From Rugamonas sp045984285 (GTDB taxonomy: Bacteria; Pseudomonadota; Gammaproteobacteria; Burkholderiales; Burkholderiaceae_D): a stretch of 64,000 bases of DNA. The position numbers and the translations under genes were made by a program. The notes below the pieces were generated by a model that saw only the letters and a list, made by a program, of their open reading frames with translations, did no database searches and was not told where the DNA came from. The DNA lies in the NCBI RefSeq assembly GCF_045984285.3, contig NZ_JBJQIK030000013.1, positions 1-64,000 on the forward strand, in the 5' to 3' direction. Position 1 is the stretch's first letter; each line of letters begins with the position of its first letter. Positions 50,877-59,621 of the stretch are shown piece after piece.

Positions 50877-51860
50877 ATGAAATACCTCTTTTTACTCGCG
50901 GCATTCTGCATCACTTGCAATGCAATGGCCCAGGTGCAGAGCGTAACCGTGTCATCCACGCGCGATCCGGTTGACAAATCCTACCGCAAAATGCTGCGCG
51001 GCATGGATCGTTTCGAATCGGAGCAAAGCAAGGCGCCCGGCGCCGTGCTGCGTTTCCGCCTGCTGCCACGGCTGCCGGGCACGCGCATGGACGGCATCGC
51101 CATGCAGGTGGTGGGCGACACCGTCACCCTGCCGGTGCCGGTGGGGCCGGACAACAGTTTCACGCTGGAGCGCAATGCGCAGGCGCAGCGCGAGGACGCC
51201 GCGCTGGTGGCAAACCGCCGCACCGCCAGCATGACCTGGCGCGCGGATGTGCGCAGCCCCGGCGTGCCGCCAGGCCAGCGGCGCCTGGGCGATCTGCGCG
51301 CCGAATGCCTGGTGGGCGTCGAGGCGGGGCTGGTATCGAATAATGCCCACCTGCTCCGCTGGCTGTCCGACATGCTCACCAGCCCGGAACGCGTCTGCGG
51401 CGACGAACAGGGCAACTACCTGTTCTTCGCCGAGCGGCCGCTGTTCGCCGTGCACCTGCGCGCCGGCACGCGCACGGCCACCCTGCCCTTCCACCTGCAG
51501 TATGCGGGCGGCACGCTGCCCGCCGCCGACCTGCCCTACTGCGACTGCCAGGTACTTCTGGACCGCAGCTACCATGCTCCCATCTGGGACCGCAGCTGGC
51601 CGGACGATACCCTGCTCAGTTTCGAATACATGGACGAGCCGCCCGCCCCGGACGCCCTGGCCGCTGCCGGCATTGAGGCCGGCCAGACGGAGGTGCAGGT
51701 GCGTGCGCTGCTGGGCCCCGCTACGGAAGTGCGCTTCGCCAGCGGCATGCAGGCCTGGCTCTACCCTGAAGCCGCGCGCCGTGCGCGGCACAGCGGCCCC
51801 GAAACCATCGTGCTGTTCGGCGCCGACGGCCGCGTGCTCAAGAGCTTAAGAAGTTTTTAA
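50877..51860 (+). CDS. Periplasmic protein paralogous to 25546-26295 with BamE-like C-terminal domain
   Basis: A 327-aa protein with a signal peptide (MKYLFLLAAFCITCNAMAQ). Residues about 25-180 share the paralogue's motif order (YRKMLRGMDRF, VGDTVTLPVPVGPDNSF, WRADVRSPGVPPGQRRLGDL, RAECLV). The last 60 or so residues (GIEAGQTEVQVRALLGPATEVRF, MQAWLYPE, TIVLFGADGRVLKSL) look like a SmpA/BamE domain, which is absent from the paralogue. The frame extends upstream but the signal peptide begins at 50877. The function is unknown; BamE-type domains often anchor to or assist at the outer membrane. Confidence 0.72.
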   Translation: MKYLFLLAAFCITCNAMAQVQSVTVSSTRDPVDKSYRKMLRGMDRFESEQSKAPGAVLRFRLLPRLPGTRMDGIAMQVVGDTVTLPVPVGPDNSFTLERNAQAQREDAALVANRRTASMTWRADVRSPGVPPGQRRLGDLRAECLVGVEAGLVSNNAHLLRWLSDMLTSPERVCGDEQGNYLFFAERPLFAVHLRAGTRTATLPFHLQYAGGTLPAADLPYCDCQVLLDRSYHAPIWDRSWPDDTLLSFEYMDEPPAPDALAAAGIEAGQTEVQVRALLGPATEVRFASGMQAWLYPEAARRARHSGPETIVLFGADGRVLKSLRSF

Positions 51861-51945
51861 GAAGCGCTGAGGGAAGTTTTAAGAATGCGCCGCGTGGCGC
51901 CTCGCTACCATGCACACCTCGAATCTGACACCCCTTGAGGAAGCC

Positions 51946-52623
51946 ATGAGCGATCTGCACGCCACCCGACTGAATATCTACAACCCGATCCACAAGGCGC
52001 TGCGCGCCTTCATGAGCGACACGCTGCAGCGCAGCGGCCGCATCGATGCCGCCGACGCGGCCGATGTGGCGAACAGCCTGCAGCAGCTGCGCGGCCTGCT
52101 GGACTTCATGCGCGGCCACCTGAAGCACGAATCCGAATTCGTGCACCCGGCAATGGAAGCGCGCGCCCCCGGCTCCACCGGCACCGCGGAAGCCGACCAT
52201 GTGCACCACCTGTCCGATATCGCCAACCTGGAGATGCTGTGCGACCTGGTTGAAGCATCGAAACCGGCCGCCCGCGCAGTGCAGCTGGGCCACCTGCACC
52301 GTGCGCTGTCGGTGTTCGTGGGCGAGAACCTGGTGCACATGAATATGGAAGAAACGGCCAACAACGCCGTGCTGTGGGCGCACTATTCGGATGAAGAACT
52401 GATGGCGATCGAGCAGGCCATCGTGGCCACCATCGCGCCGGAGGAGATGGCGTTTTCGATGAAGTGGATGATCCCGGCCCTGAATCCGGACGAACGCGCC
52501 GCCCTGTTCAAGGGCATGCGCGCCGGCGCCCCGGCGCCGGTGTTTGCGGGCCTGCTGCAGATGGCCACCGACATGCTGGAGGAAAGCGACAGCCGCAAGC
52601 TGAAGATGGCGCTTGCCGTCTAG
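51946..52623 (+). CDS. Hemerythrin-like protein
   Basis: A 225-aa protein with a helical-bundle pattern and the spaced histidines of a hemerythrin-like iron site: HKALRAFM, HLKHESEFVHPAME, HHLSDIANLE, HLHRALSVF and NLVHMNMEE. These can bind a di-iron centre that carries oxygen or senses NO. The length is greater than classical hemerythrins (about 120 aa), with an added C-terminal helical part. A GAGGAAG site sets the start at 51946. It converges with the gene at 52620, with stops overlapping by four bases. Confidence 0.78.
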   Translation: MSDLHATRLNIYNPIHKALRAFMSDTLQRSGRIDAADAADVANSLQQLRGLLDFMRGHLKHESEFVHPAMEARAPGSTGTAEADHVHHLSDIANLEMLCDLVEASKPAARAVQLGHLHRALSVFVGENLVHMNMEETANNAVLWAHYSDEELMAIEQAIVATIAPEEMAFSMKWMIPALNPDERAALFKGMRAGAPAPVFAGLLQMATDMLEESDSRKLKMALAV

Positions 52624-53957
52624 GCGACTTCCACCAGCTGCAGCGGGCGCTGCACATTCAGGCGGAACTGCCCGCGCCCGGTCTTTTCCAGCGCGACGCC
52701 CGCATCGCGCTCGGCCAGGCGGCGCGCCAGCAGCACCAGGCGCGCTTCCAGATTGTCGTTCACGTCCGGCAGGCGCAGGCGCGGATCGATGCGCAGCTCG
52801 CGGTTGCTGAAGCTGCTGCGGCCCTGCTGCGCGAAGTCCTGCATCAGGCACCACAGCACACGCCCCGCCACGCCCTTGATCAGGTAGTCCTCGCCGAAGA
52901 ACACGCTGTCGCTCGCGGCAAAACGCCGCACCAGCAGTGGCGCGCCTTGCAGCGGCGCCTGCACCGCGGGCGCGGGCTGCACCGCTTCCGCTTCCTGCCC
53001 CTGCATGATGTGCATGGCCATCGCCAGCTGCGCCGCCAGCGTGACGAGAGCATCTTCATCGTCGTAGGTAAAGCGCAGGTCCTGCGGGCTCTCCACATAC
53101 AGCACGCCCATCAGCCGGTCGCAGCCGAGGATGGGCACCGCCATCTGGCTGCGCGATTCCGGCAGGCCGGGCAAGGGAATCTCCTGCGCCAGCGCATCGG
53201 CCATCGGGCTGCCGCGCCAGGCCTCGCGCACCGCGCGGCCATAGCCGTACTCTGAAGTCATATGGCTGATGCGGATCGGGGTGCGCTCGCGCGCCGCTAC
53301 GCCGATCACGCCTTCGCCCAGTGCGATTTCGGAACCGATGCCCGACTCGGGATAGCCATGGCTGGCCACCGTGTACAGGCTTGCGCTGGGCGCGTCGTAC
53401 ATCAGGATCACCGCGTTCGGAATGCCGAATTTCTCATCGAGGCAGCGCAGCATTTCATCGAACAGGCCGGCCAGGTCGCGGCACTCGCGCAGGCGCTCGC
53501 TGGAGCTGCGCAGCTCCGCCAGCCGGTTCAGCGTGGACAGCGGCGGCGGCACCTGGGCGCCCTGCACACACTGCATCTCGGTCACGCGGTAGACGTCGGA
53601 CCCGAGCAGCTGGAACACGCCGCTCATGCCCACATGGGAAGCGATGCCGGCCAGCTTGGCCTTCATGCTTTCAAACAGGGAGCCGCTGGTTTCCGTGCGC
53701 AGGAACTCCAGCGTGAGCTGGTACTGCGCGGCCGTCAGGGGGCTGATCACCATCAGGCGCGCCTTGCGGCTGGTCAGGATATTGCTGCGCGTCTTGTTGA
53801 AGAACTGGTAGGACAGCGCGATGTGCTGCGGGTCCACGTATTGCACCTGCGTGAGATAGGACACGTTCGGCATGCCGCTCGCATCGGCTGTGGCGATCAC
53901 CGCCGGAATCAGGCCTTCGAAGCACTCGCGGATCGCATCGAGACGGACCGCGCTCAT
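52620..53957 (-). CDS. PNPOx-like, GAF and winged-helix protein
   Basis: A 445-aa protein. Residues about 1-125 resemble an FMN-binding PNPOx split barrel (IPAVIATADASGMPNVSYLTQVQYVDPQHIALSYQF). Residues about 150-320 are a GAF domain (CLDEKFGIPNAVILMYDA, LGEGVIGVAARERTPIRI, MAVPILGCDRLMGVLYVES). The last 100 residues (GRVLWCLMQDFAQQGRSSFSNREL to GQFRLNVQRP) look like a winged-helix DNA-binding domain. It may be a flavin- or ligand-controlled regulator. It overlaps by four bases the PNPOx gene just upstream, so the two are translated together. Confidence 0.75.
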   Translation of the reverse strand: MSAVRLDAIRECFEGLIPAVIATADASGMPNVSYLTQVQYVDPQHIALSYQFFNKTRSNILTSRKARLMVISPLTAAQYQLTLEFLRTETSGSLFESMKAKLAGIASHVGMSGVFQLLGSDVYRVTEMQCVQGAQVPPPLSTLNRLAELRSSSERLRECRDLAGLFDEMLRCLDEKFGIPNAVILMYDAPSASLYTVASHGYPESGIGSEIALGEGVIGVAARERTPIRISHMTSEYGYGRAVREAWRGSPMADALAQEIPLPGLPESRSQMAVPILGCDRLMGVLYVESPQDLRFTYDDEDALVTLAAQLAMAMHIMQGQEAEAVQPAPAVQAPLQGAPLLVRRFAASDSVFFGEDYLIKGVAGRVLWCLMQDFAQQGRSSFSNRELRIDPRLRLPDVNDNLEARLVLLARRLAERDAGVALEKTGRGQFRLNVQRPLQLVEVA

Positions 53958-54457
53958 TCCCCGCTCTCCAGCGGCTTGCCGGCATTCGGCCCCGGCGTTT
54001 GCGTATAGGCTTCGGTGGGCTTGAAGCTCAGGCCCACCAGTTCACTATCCGGCGCGGCCAGCAGTGTGCGCACCATGTCCTCGCGGAAGCCGATCGTGCC
54101 CAGCTCCTCGACGAAAGCATCGCGGTAGGCATGCACCAGCGCCAGGTCGGCGGCGCTGAGCGCGGTGACGCGCGCATTGCGGCTCTTGATCTGCAAGGTA
54201 CGGTGGGTGGAGGGCCGGGTAAACACCGCGGCGATGGCGCCGTTGGCGAAGATATCGCGCTGCACCTGCTGCGATTTCGCTTCCGGCACAAAAATAGTCA
54301 CTTGGCTGCCGTCATCGGCCACGCGGCAGCCGATACCGCGCACCAGCTGCGGCAAACCGTCCGCGCCGCAGCTGCCGATGCTGATCGACACGCCGCCGCG
54401 CATGAAGGCAATCTGGCCGGCATCCAGCAGAGGGGAATTATTGGCAGGGACAGTCAT
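53954..54457 (-). CDS. Pyridoxamine 5'-phosphate oxidase family protein
   Basis: A 167-aa flavin-reductase-like/PNPOx split-barrel protein, beginning about ISIGSCGADGLPQLVRGIGCRVADD and with FVPEAKSQQVQRDIFANGAIAAVFTRPSTHRTLQIK, typical of the HugZ/PNPOx fold. It probably binds FMN; the substrate is unknown and it is shorter than PdxH, so it is not likely to be the vitamin B6 enzyme. The start at 54457 (MTVPANNS) is preferred; the upstream frame crosses the divergent tRNA-Phe gene. It is coupled by a four-base overlap to the PNPOx/GAF/winged-helix gene. Confidence 0.75.
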   Translation of the reverse strand: MTVPANNSPLLDAGQIAFMRGGVSISIGSCGADGLPQLVRGIGCRVADDGSQVTIFVPEAKSQQVQRDIFANGAIAAVFTRPSTHRTLQIKSRNARVTALSAADLALVHAYRDAFVEELGTIGFREDMVRTLLAAPDSELVGLSFKPTEAYTQTPGPNAGKPLESGE

Positions 54458-54493
54458 GCCCCGCATTCTATCGCAGCCGGGCGGCGCGGGCAC

Positions 54494-54522
54494 TTGGCGG
54501 AAGCCGCCAGCCCTGCTATAAT
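54494..54522 (+). promoter_or_regulatory. tRNA-Phe promoter (second copy)
   Basis: TTGGCG (54494-54499) and TATAAT (54517-54522) with a 17-base spacer, 10 bases before the tRNA. Confidence 0.7.
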
Positions 54523-54532
54523 TGCGCGCCTT

Positions 54533-54608
<76 letters not shown>

Positions 54609-54623
54609 AGAACATGCCAAAGA

Positions 54624-54656
54624 AACGCCAACCTTCGCCGGTTGGCGTTTTTTTTT
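54624..54656 (+). terminator. Terminator after the second tRNA-Phe
   Basis: AACGCCAACC-TTCGCC-GGTTGGCGTT followed by a run of T, an intrinsic terminator of the same form as the other AACGCCACC-type terminators in the window. Confidence 0.88.
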
Positions 54657-54762
54657 GCCTGATCAACATAGCAGGGCTAGCTGTCACAAAGTGGCGGGTG
54701 CCGCCGTCTTGCAGGGCATGGGAGCGCAAAGGGCGCCTCCCCCTACACTGCAAGCCCGAAGC

Positions 54763-55674
54763 ATGACAACGCCACCGACCGCAAGCGATCATTCCAGATA
54801 TCCACCGGCAGCGCCCGCCGACCAGGAGATGGCGCGGGTGCTGGGGACCACGCCATTCCGCATGACGCTGGACCAGTCCGGCGCAGGCATCGCCCACTGG
54901 AAACATGGCCCCTTGCACGACGTCATCCTGCCCATGACCCACCACGTCATCATGGCTTACAACGGCATCGTGCAGCGCATGCAGCGGCGGTCGGGAAGAT
55001 CGACTGTGATCGGAACGGTTCGTCCCGGCGTGGTGATCATTATTCCGGAAGGCTCAAGCTCCCGGTGGGATGTTCCAAAACCTGTGGATATCGTTCAGCT
55101 CTATCTTCCGCGTGCATCGCTGGCGCGCATCGCCGGGGAAGCCGGGATCGCCACCCCGGTCGAACTGCTGGAGCGCACGGCGCAGCCCGATCCCATCACA
55201 TCCCGCTTGCTCCTGAGTGCGTCCGACTTCCTGGAAGGCAACGAGGTACTTGATACGCTGTTCAGGCAGCAGCTGATCGACCTGCTGGCCACCCGCCTGC
55301 TGGCCGCGCACACCGGGGCCCCGGCAACGGCTCAGCCGGCCAGGGGCGGGCTGGCGCCGAAGGCCCTGCTGCGCGCCATCGAACGCCTGCGCTCGGACAG
55401 CGACACCGACGTTTCGCTCGCGGCGCTGGCAGCGGAGGCCGGCCTGTCACGCTTTCACTTCTGCCGCGCCTTCAAGGAAAGCACAGGGCTCGCGCCCCAT
55501 GCCTGGCTGCGCCAGCACCGGCTGGAACAAGCCATGAACATGCTGCGGGACACCGACGCCTCCGTCATGTCGGTGGCGGCGGCGCTTGGCTATGCCTCCC
55601 AATCCGCCTTCTCCGCCCGATTCCGCAAACTGACCGGCGAAACGCCGAGCGATTGGCGGCGGCGCGCGCGTTAG
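54763..55674 (+). CDS. AraC-family transcriptional regulator
   Basis: A 303-aa regulator. The C-terminal about 100 residues contain two HTH motifs (DVSLAALAAEAGLSRFHFCRAFKESTGLAPHAWLRQHRL and ASVMSVAAALGYASQSAFSARFRKLTGETPSDWRR). The N-terminal part (about 30-190) is a cupin-like effector domain that reads a small ligand. The ATG at 54763 follows the tRNA terminator; the earlier open frame is inside the tRNA. It sits just upstream of the NDH-2-type and MBL genes and is a good candidate for their regulator. Confidence 0.88.
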   Translation: MTTPPTASDHSRYPPAAPADQEMARVLGTTPFRMTLDQSGAGIAHWKHGPLHDVILPMTHHVIMAYNGIVQRMQRRSGRSTVIGTVRPGVVIIIPEGSSSRWDVPKPVDIVQLYLPRASLARIAGEAGIATPVELLERTAQPDPITSRLLLSASDFLEGNEVLDTLFRQQLIDLLATRLLAAHTGAPATAQPARGGLAPKALLRAIERLRSDSDTDVSLAALAAEAGLSRFHFCRAFKESTGLAPHAWLRQHRLEQAMNMLRDTDASVMSVAAALGYASQSAFSARFRKLTGETPSDWRRRAR

Positions 55675-55767
55675 CAGCAATCGCGCTACAAGCAGCGCAA
55701 TCGCTCTGCAGCGGCCGCGCGCGGCAGGCTACATGATGACTGTGTCCATCAACATAGGAGAAGTCAC

Positions 55768-56973
55768 ATGCGACTCGTCATCATAGGGGCCGGCTTCGCC
55801 GGCATGTACGCCGCGCTTTCCGCAGCCCGCCTGCGCGATATCCGGGGCGCATCACCGCAAGAACTGGAGATTGCGCTGGTCGCTCCGGAACCGACGCTGG
55901 TGGTACGCCCCAGGCTCTACGAACCCAATCCTGAAACCCTCACCGCACCGCTGCTGGAGCTGTTCAATGCCATCGACGTCGTATATGTGCAAGGCAGTGC
56001 CGAGACGGTCGACGCCACCTCCCGCACGATAGGCATCGCGACTGCGGAAGGGGAGCGCAAATCGCTCTCCTACGACCGCCTGGTGGTGGCCTCGGGCAGC
56101 CGGCTGTTTCGCCCGGACATACCCGGCCTCGCCGAGCACAGCTTCAGCGTCGACTCGCTCGACGACGCGGTCGCCCTCGACAAGCACCTGCATGGCCTGG
56201 CCGGGCGTCCCCCCACGAACGGACGCAACACGGTGGTCGTGGTCGGCGGCGGCTTCACCGGTATCGAAGCGGCGACGGAACTGCCCGCGCGGCTAAGCGG
56301 CATTCTCGGCAACGACGCCAGGGCCCGCGTCATCATCGTCGACCGCAACAAGGTGGTCGCGCCCGACATGGGCCCGGAGTCCCGCCCCGTCATTGAGGAT
56401 GCGCTGCGCAAGCTCGGCGTGGAAACCCGCCTCGGCGTCGGCGTCACCTCGCTCGACAAGTCCGGCATTACCTTGTCCAGCGGCGAACACATCGGGACCG
56501 AGACCGTGATCTGGGCGGCCGGCATTCGCGCCGCCCCGCTGACCGAGCAAATCCCCGCCGAGCGCGACAACTCCGGGCGGCTGCTGGTCGACCGCGACCT
56601 GCGTGTGCCGGGCGTTCAAGGCGTGTTCGCCACCGGCGACGCGGCCCGCGCCGCTTGCGACGACGAGGGCCACTACGCATTGATGTCCTGCCAGCACGCT
56701 ACCCGGATGGGCGCGTTTGCCGGTAACAACGCGGCGGCCGAGCTGCTCGGCGTGCCGGCCAAACCCTACCACCAGAAGGCCTACGTCACCTGCCTGGACC
56801 TGGGCCAAGCCGGCGCGCTGTTCACGCGCGGCTGGGAGCGCAAGGTGGAAATGGTCGGCAACGCCGCCAAGAAGACGAAACGCGAGATCAACACCCTCTG
56901 GATCTATCCGCCGAAGGCCGAGCGCGCCGCCGCGCTCGCGTCGGCCGATCCGGAGCGGGTCACCGATCTCTGA
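55768..56973 (+). CDS. NDH-2-type FAD-dependent NAD(P)H oxidoreductase
   Basis: A 401-aa flavoprotein of the two-dinucleotide-binding-domain family. The FAD motif is IIGAGFAGMYAALSAARL at the start, the NAD motif is VVVGGGFTGIEAATEL near the middle, and the FAD-closing motif is GVFATGDAARA near residue 290. It resembles NDH-2 dehydrogenases and ferredoxin-like reductases. No membrane-anchoring helix is obvious. A 41-base gap separates it from the MBL-fold gene, so the two likely form an operon under the upstream AraC regulator. Confidence 0.87.
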   Translation: MRLVIIGAGFAGMYAALSAARLRDIRGASPQELEIALVAPEPTLVVRPRLYEPNPETLTAPLLELFNAIDVVYVQGSAETVDATSRTIGIATAEGERKSLSYDRLVVASGSRLFRPDIPGLAEHSFSVDSLDDAVALDKHLHGLAGRPPTNGRNTVVVVGGGFTGIEAATELPARLSGILGNDARARVIIVDRNKVVAPDMGPESRPVIEDALRKLGVETRLGVGVTSLDKSGITLSSGEHIGTETVIWAAGIRAAPLTEQIPAERDNSGRLLVDRDLRVPGVQGVFATGDAARAACDDEGHYALMSCQHATRMGAFAGNNAAAELLGVPAKPYHQKAYVTCLDLGQAGALFTRGWERKVEMVGNAAKKTKREINTLWIYPPKAERAAALASADPERVTDL

Positions 56974-57014
56974 TCCTGCAATCCACCGCCAGCAGTATTC
57001 AACAGGAGCTAAAA

Positions 57015-57980
57015 ATGAACCAAATGGTCAGCAACATTCAAACGCAATCGAAAAAGAGTCCGATCAAGCGCGATACCCATACCGACATGGGCCTGGTCAA
57101 CCCGCCGCAGGAGCTGGTGCCCTCGCGCTACGCGCTGCGGCTTGGCAAGCTGGACGTGCTGGTGATCAGCGACGGCGTGCTGCCCCTGCCCGCTTCGACG
57201 ATGGCCACCAATGCCGCCCAGGCCGACCTGGCGGTCTGGCTGGACGAGAATTTCCTGCCGCAGGAGACCTACGACTGGCCCTTGAACGTGATGGTGGTGC
57301 GCAGCGGCGACCAGACCATCCTCATCGACGCGGGGCTGGGCGGCCAGTTCCCGGGCTTCCCGCGCGCCGGGCAGTTCCCCCAGCGCCTGGAGGCTGCCGG
57401 CATCCGGCTGGAGTCCGTGACCGACGTGATCATTACCCACATGCATATGGACCACGTGGGCGGGCTGCTCGTCGACGACGTGAAGAACCGCTTGCGTCCG
57501 GACGTGCGCATCCACGTGGCCGCCGCTGAGGTCAAGTTCTGGACCTCGCCCGATTTCTCCCACACCGACATGCCGAAGCCGGTGCCGGACGTGCTGCGCT
57601 CGACCGCTGCCAGCTTCCATAGCGAGTACCGCGACCGGATCCGGTTATTCGACGACAAGTACGAAGTCGCGCCGGGCGTGGTGGTCCGTCTCACCGGCGG
57701 TCACACGCCGGGCCACAGCGTGGTCGACCTGGAATCGGACGATGAACGGCTGGTGTTCGCCGGCGATGCCATGTTCCCGGTCGGGTTTGACCATCCGGAG
57801 TGGCAGAACGGCTTCGAACACGACCCTGAGGAGTCGGCCCGCGTACGCATTCGCCTGTTCCAGGAACTGGCGGAGAATGGCGGATTGCTGGTGGCCTCCC
57901 ACTTGCCGTTCCCCTCAGTCAGCCGGGTGGCGAACCACGGCGGCGCCTTCCGTTGGGTGCCGGTGATCTGGGACTACTGA
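57015..57980 (+). CDS. MBL-fold metallo-hydrolase
   Basis: A 321-aa metallo-beta-lactamase-fold enzyme. The zinc motif HxHxDH is in IITHMHMDHVGGLL, with TGGHTPGHSVVDL and VFAGDAMFPVGFD contributing further ligands. The N-terminal LDVLVISDGVLPLP is typical of the quorum-quenching/AhlS-like or Teichoic-type branch. No signal peptide is visible, so it is cytoplasmic. The specific substrate (lactone, ester or phosphodiester) is unknown. An AGGAG site sets the start. It forms a unit with the NDH-2 gene and is followed by a strong terminator. Confidence 0.88.
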   Translation: MNQMVSNIQTQSKKSPIKRDTHTDMGLVNPPQELVPSRYALRLGKLDVLVISDGVLPLPASTMATNAAQADLAVWLDENFLPQETYDWPLNVMVVRSGDQTILIDAGLGGQFPGFPRAGQFPQRLEAAGIRLESVTDVIITHMHMDHVGGLLVDDVKNRLRPDVRIHVAAAEVKFWTSPDFSHTDMPKPVPDVLRSTAASFHSEYRDRIRLFDDKYEVAPGVVVRLTGGHTPGHSVVDLESDDERLVFAGDAMFPVGFDHPEWQNGFEHDPEESARVRIRLFQELAENGGLLVASHLPFPSVSRVANHGGAFRWVPVIWDY

Positions 57981-58011
57981 CCGCCAAGCTGCCGCTGCAC
58001 CGCCAGCTTGC

Positions 58012-58040
58012 AAACGCCACCGTTCCGGGTGGCGTTTTTG
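58012..58040 (+). terminator. Terminator after the MBL-fold gene
   Basis: AAACGCCACC-GTTCC-GGGTGGCGTTT then T-run; one more copy of the recurring terminator sequence. Confidence 0.87.
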
Positions 58041-58114
58041 TTTAGCTGGCATTCGCGGCAGGAAAGTCGCTCATGTGTAGCTATACTGTCCTGTCTCCAT
58101 AAGAAAGCGAATCC

Positions 58115-59008
58115 ATGCGCCTCCTTCTGACTTTCATCGGCACGGTTCTCGTCCATGGCATTGCCGCAGCCGGCTGTCCGCCTGCGGGCGCCTCACGCGC
58201 GCAGCTCGCTGAACTCCAGGCGACGAAATGGGAGATAGCGGACGACGCGAGGCGGCAGGCCCTGGCGCTCGGCATGCTGGACTGCCTGGGCGATCCCGAT
58301 CCCGTACTGCGCGACGGCATGGCCTATGAGGCCCTGAACGCATGGATGCGGACCGGGAAACTGGACGCGGCAACGCTGGACCGTGTCCGCAGCAGCCAGC
58401 TGGCCGCCCTGCGGGAGCCGGATGCAGCCGGCTTTGCGCGGCCCTTTGCGGCCCTGGTGCTGGCGGAAGTGGCGCGCACCGACCGCATCAAGCCCTGGCT
58501 GAGCGAAGCGCAACGGAATGAACTGGTGGCGGAGGCGAGCGCCTATCTCTCCACCGTGCGGGATTACCGTGGCTACGACGAGAAGGAAGGCTGGCGCCAT
58601 GGCGTGGCCCATGGGGCCGATCTGATGCTGCAGCTGTCGCTCAACCCCGCGCTTGGAAAACGCGAGCAGAAGCTGATCCTGTCTGCCGTGGCTGCCCAGC
58701 TGTCCGCCACCGGCGCCGCGGCATCCGCGCATTTCTTCCATTACGGCGAAGGCGAACGGCTGATGGCGCCGGTGTTTTATCTGGCCCGGCGCAGCGAACT
58801 CGATGCCGCCGAATGGGAGGCCTGGATAGGCAGCATCGCCATCACGCCGGCCGATCCCTCGTTCCGCACCCAGGCGGGCCTGGCACGCCGGCATAACCTG
58901 AAAAGCTTCCTGCTGCCGCTCTACCTGTCCCTCAGCGAAAGCAAGGACGACGCCCAGCGCGAGCGCCTGCTGCCTGCCGTGCGGAAGGCGCTCAGGCCGG
59001 CGGGATAA
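58115..59008 (+). CDS. DUF2785 family protein, exported
   Basis: A 297-aa protein with a signal peptide (MRLLLTFIGTVLVHGIAAAG). The mature part is made of helices and has YRGYDEKEGWRHGVAHGADLMLQL, the DUF2785 signature, followed by a HEAT-repeat-like alpha solenoid with FFHYGEGERLMAPVFYL. DUF2785 members are found across bacteria and their function is not known. The gene stands alone between two terminators. Confidence 0.83.
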   Translation: MRLLLTFIGTVLVHGIAAAGCPPAGASRAQLAELQATKWEIADDARRQALALGMLDCLGDPDPVLRDGMAYEALNAWMRTGKLDAATLDRVRSSQLAALREPDAAGFARPFAALVLAEVARTDRIKPWLSEAQRNELVAEASAYLSTVRDYRGYDEKEGWRHGVAHGADLMLQLSLNPALGKREQKLILSAVAAQLSATGAAASAHFFHYGEGERLMAPVFYLARRSELDAAEWEAWIGSIAITPADPSFRTQAGLARRHNLKSFLLPLYLSLSESKDDAQRERLLPAVRKALRPAG

Positions 59009-59021
59009 GGCGTACCGGGGC

Positions 59022-59053
59022 AAAAAAAGCGCCGGCCCATATAGGCCGGCGCT
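59022..59053. terminator. Inverted repeat after DUF2785 gene
   Basis: AGCGCCGGCC (59028-59037), loop CATATA, GGCCGGCGCT (59044-59053) with an A-run on the left. The U-run would be on the minus strand, so it reads best as a terminator for minus-strand transcription, or a weaker one on plus. Confidence 0.55.
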
Positions 59054-59185
59054 CTTCACTTAACACATGATAACCCATGCCCGTGCTGCCGTGGTGGTCT
59101 GTTTCAAACCATAACAAAGCCGCCGTTGACGCCGATCTGCAATATTGGCAAGGTACGTTCCTGGCCTTTTGCGGAGCGATGAAAA

Positions 59186-59593
59186 ATGAGCGGCATCGAC
59201 ACCACTGAACCCCTGTACCACGGCACCCGCGCCGACCTGAAACCGGGCGACCTGATTGCGCCGGGCTTCATGACGAACTACGGCACCGGTAAGAAGGCCA
59301 ACCACGTCTACCTCAGCGCCACGCTGGAAGCTGCGGTTTGGGGCGCCGAGCTGGCGCAGGGCAGCGGCCGGGAACGGATCTATATCGTGGAGCCGACGGG
59401 GCCCATCGTGGACGACCCCAACCTCACCGACAAGAAATTCCCCGGCAACCCCACCAGGTCCTACCGCTCGCGAGATCCGCTCAGGGTGGTCGGCGAAGTG
59501 CTGGAGTGGCAAGGCCATTCACCCGAAGCACTGGCGGCGATGAAGGCGGGCATCGAACGCCTGCGTCAGCAGGGCATGGAAGCGGACGACTGA
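59186..59593 (+). CDS. arr: Rifampin ADP-ribosyltransferase
   Basis: A 135-aa enzyme matching the Arr family in length and sequence (TEPLYHGTRADLKPGDLI, HVYLSATLEAAVWGAELA, PTGPIVDDPNLTDKKFPGNP). The catalytic trio at H12, Y42 and D77 keeps the 30- and 35-residue spacings of mycobacterial Arr (H19, Y49, D84), so it should transfer ADP-ribose from NAD to the rifamycin ansa-chain hydroxyl and inactivate the drug. Environmental arr genes are common and not linked to mobile elements here. It lies upstream of and convergent with a KfrA-like gene. Confidence 0.9.
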   Translation: MSGIDTTEPLYHGTRADLKPGDLIAPGFMTNYGTGKKANHVYLSATLEAAVWGAELAQGSGRERIYIVEPTGPIVDDPNLTDKKFPGNPTRSYRSRDPLRVVGEVLEWQGHSPEALAAMKAGIERLRQQGMEADD

Positions 59594-59621
59594 GAGGCGG
59601 CCAAACAAGTGCGGGACAGGC

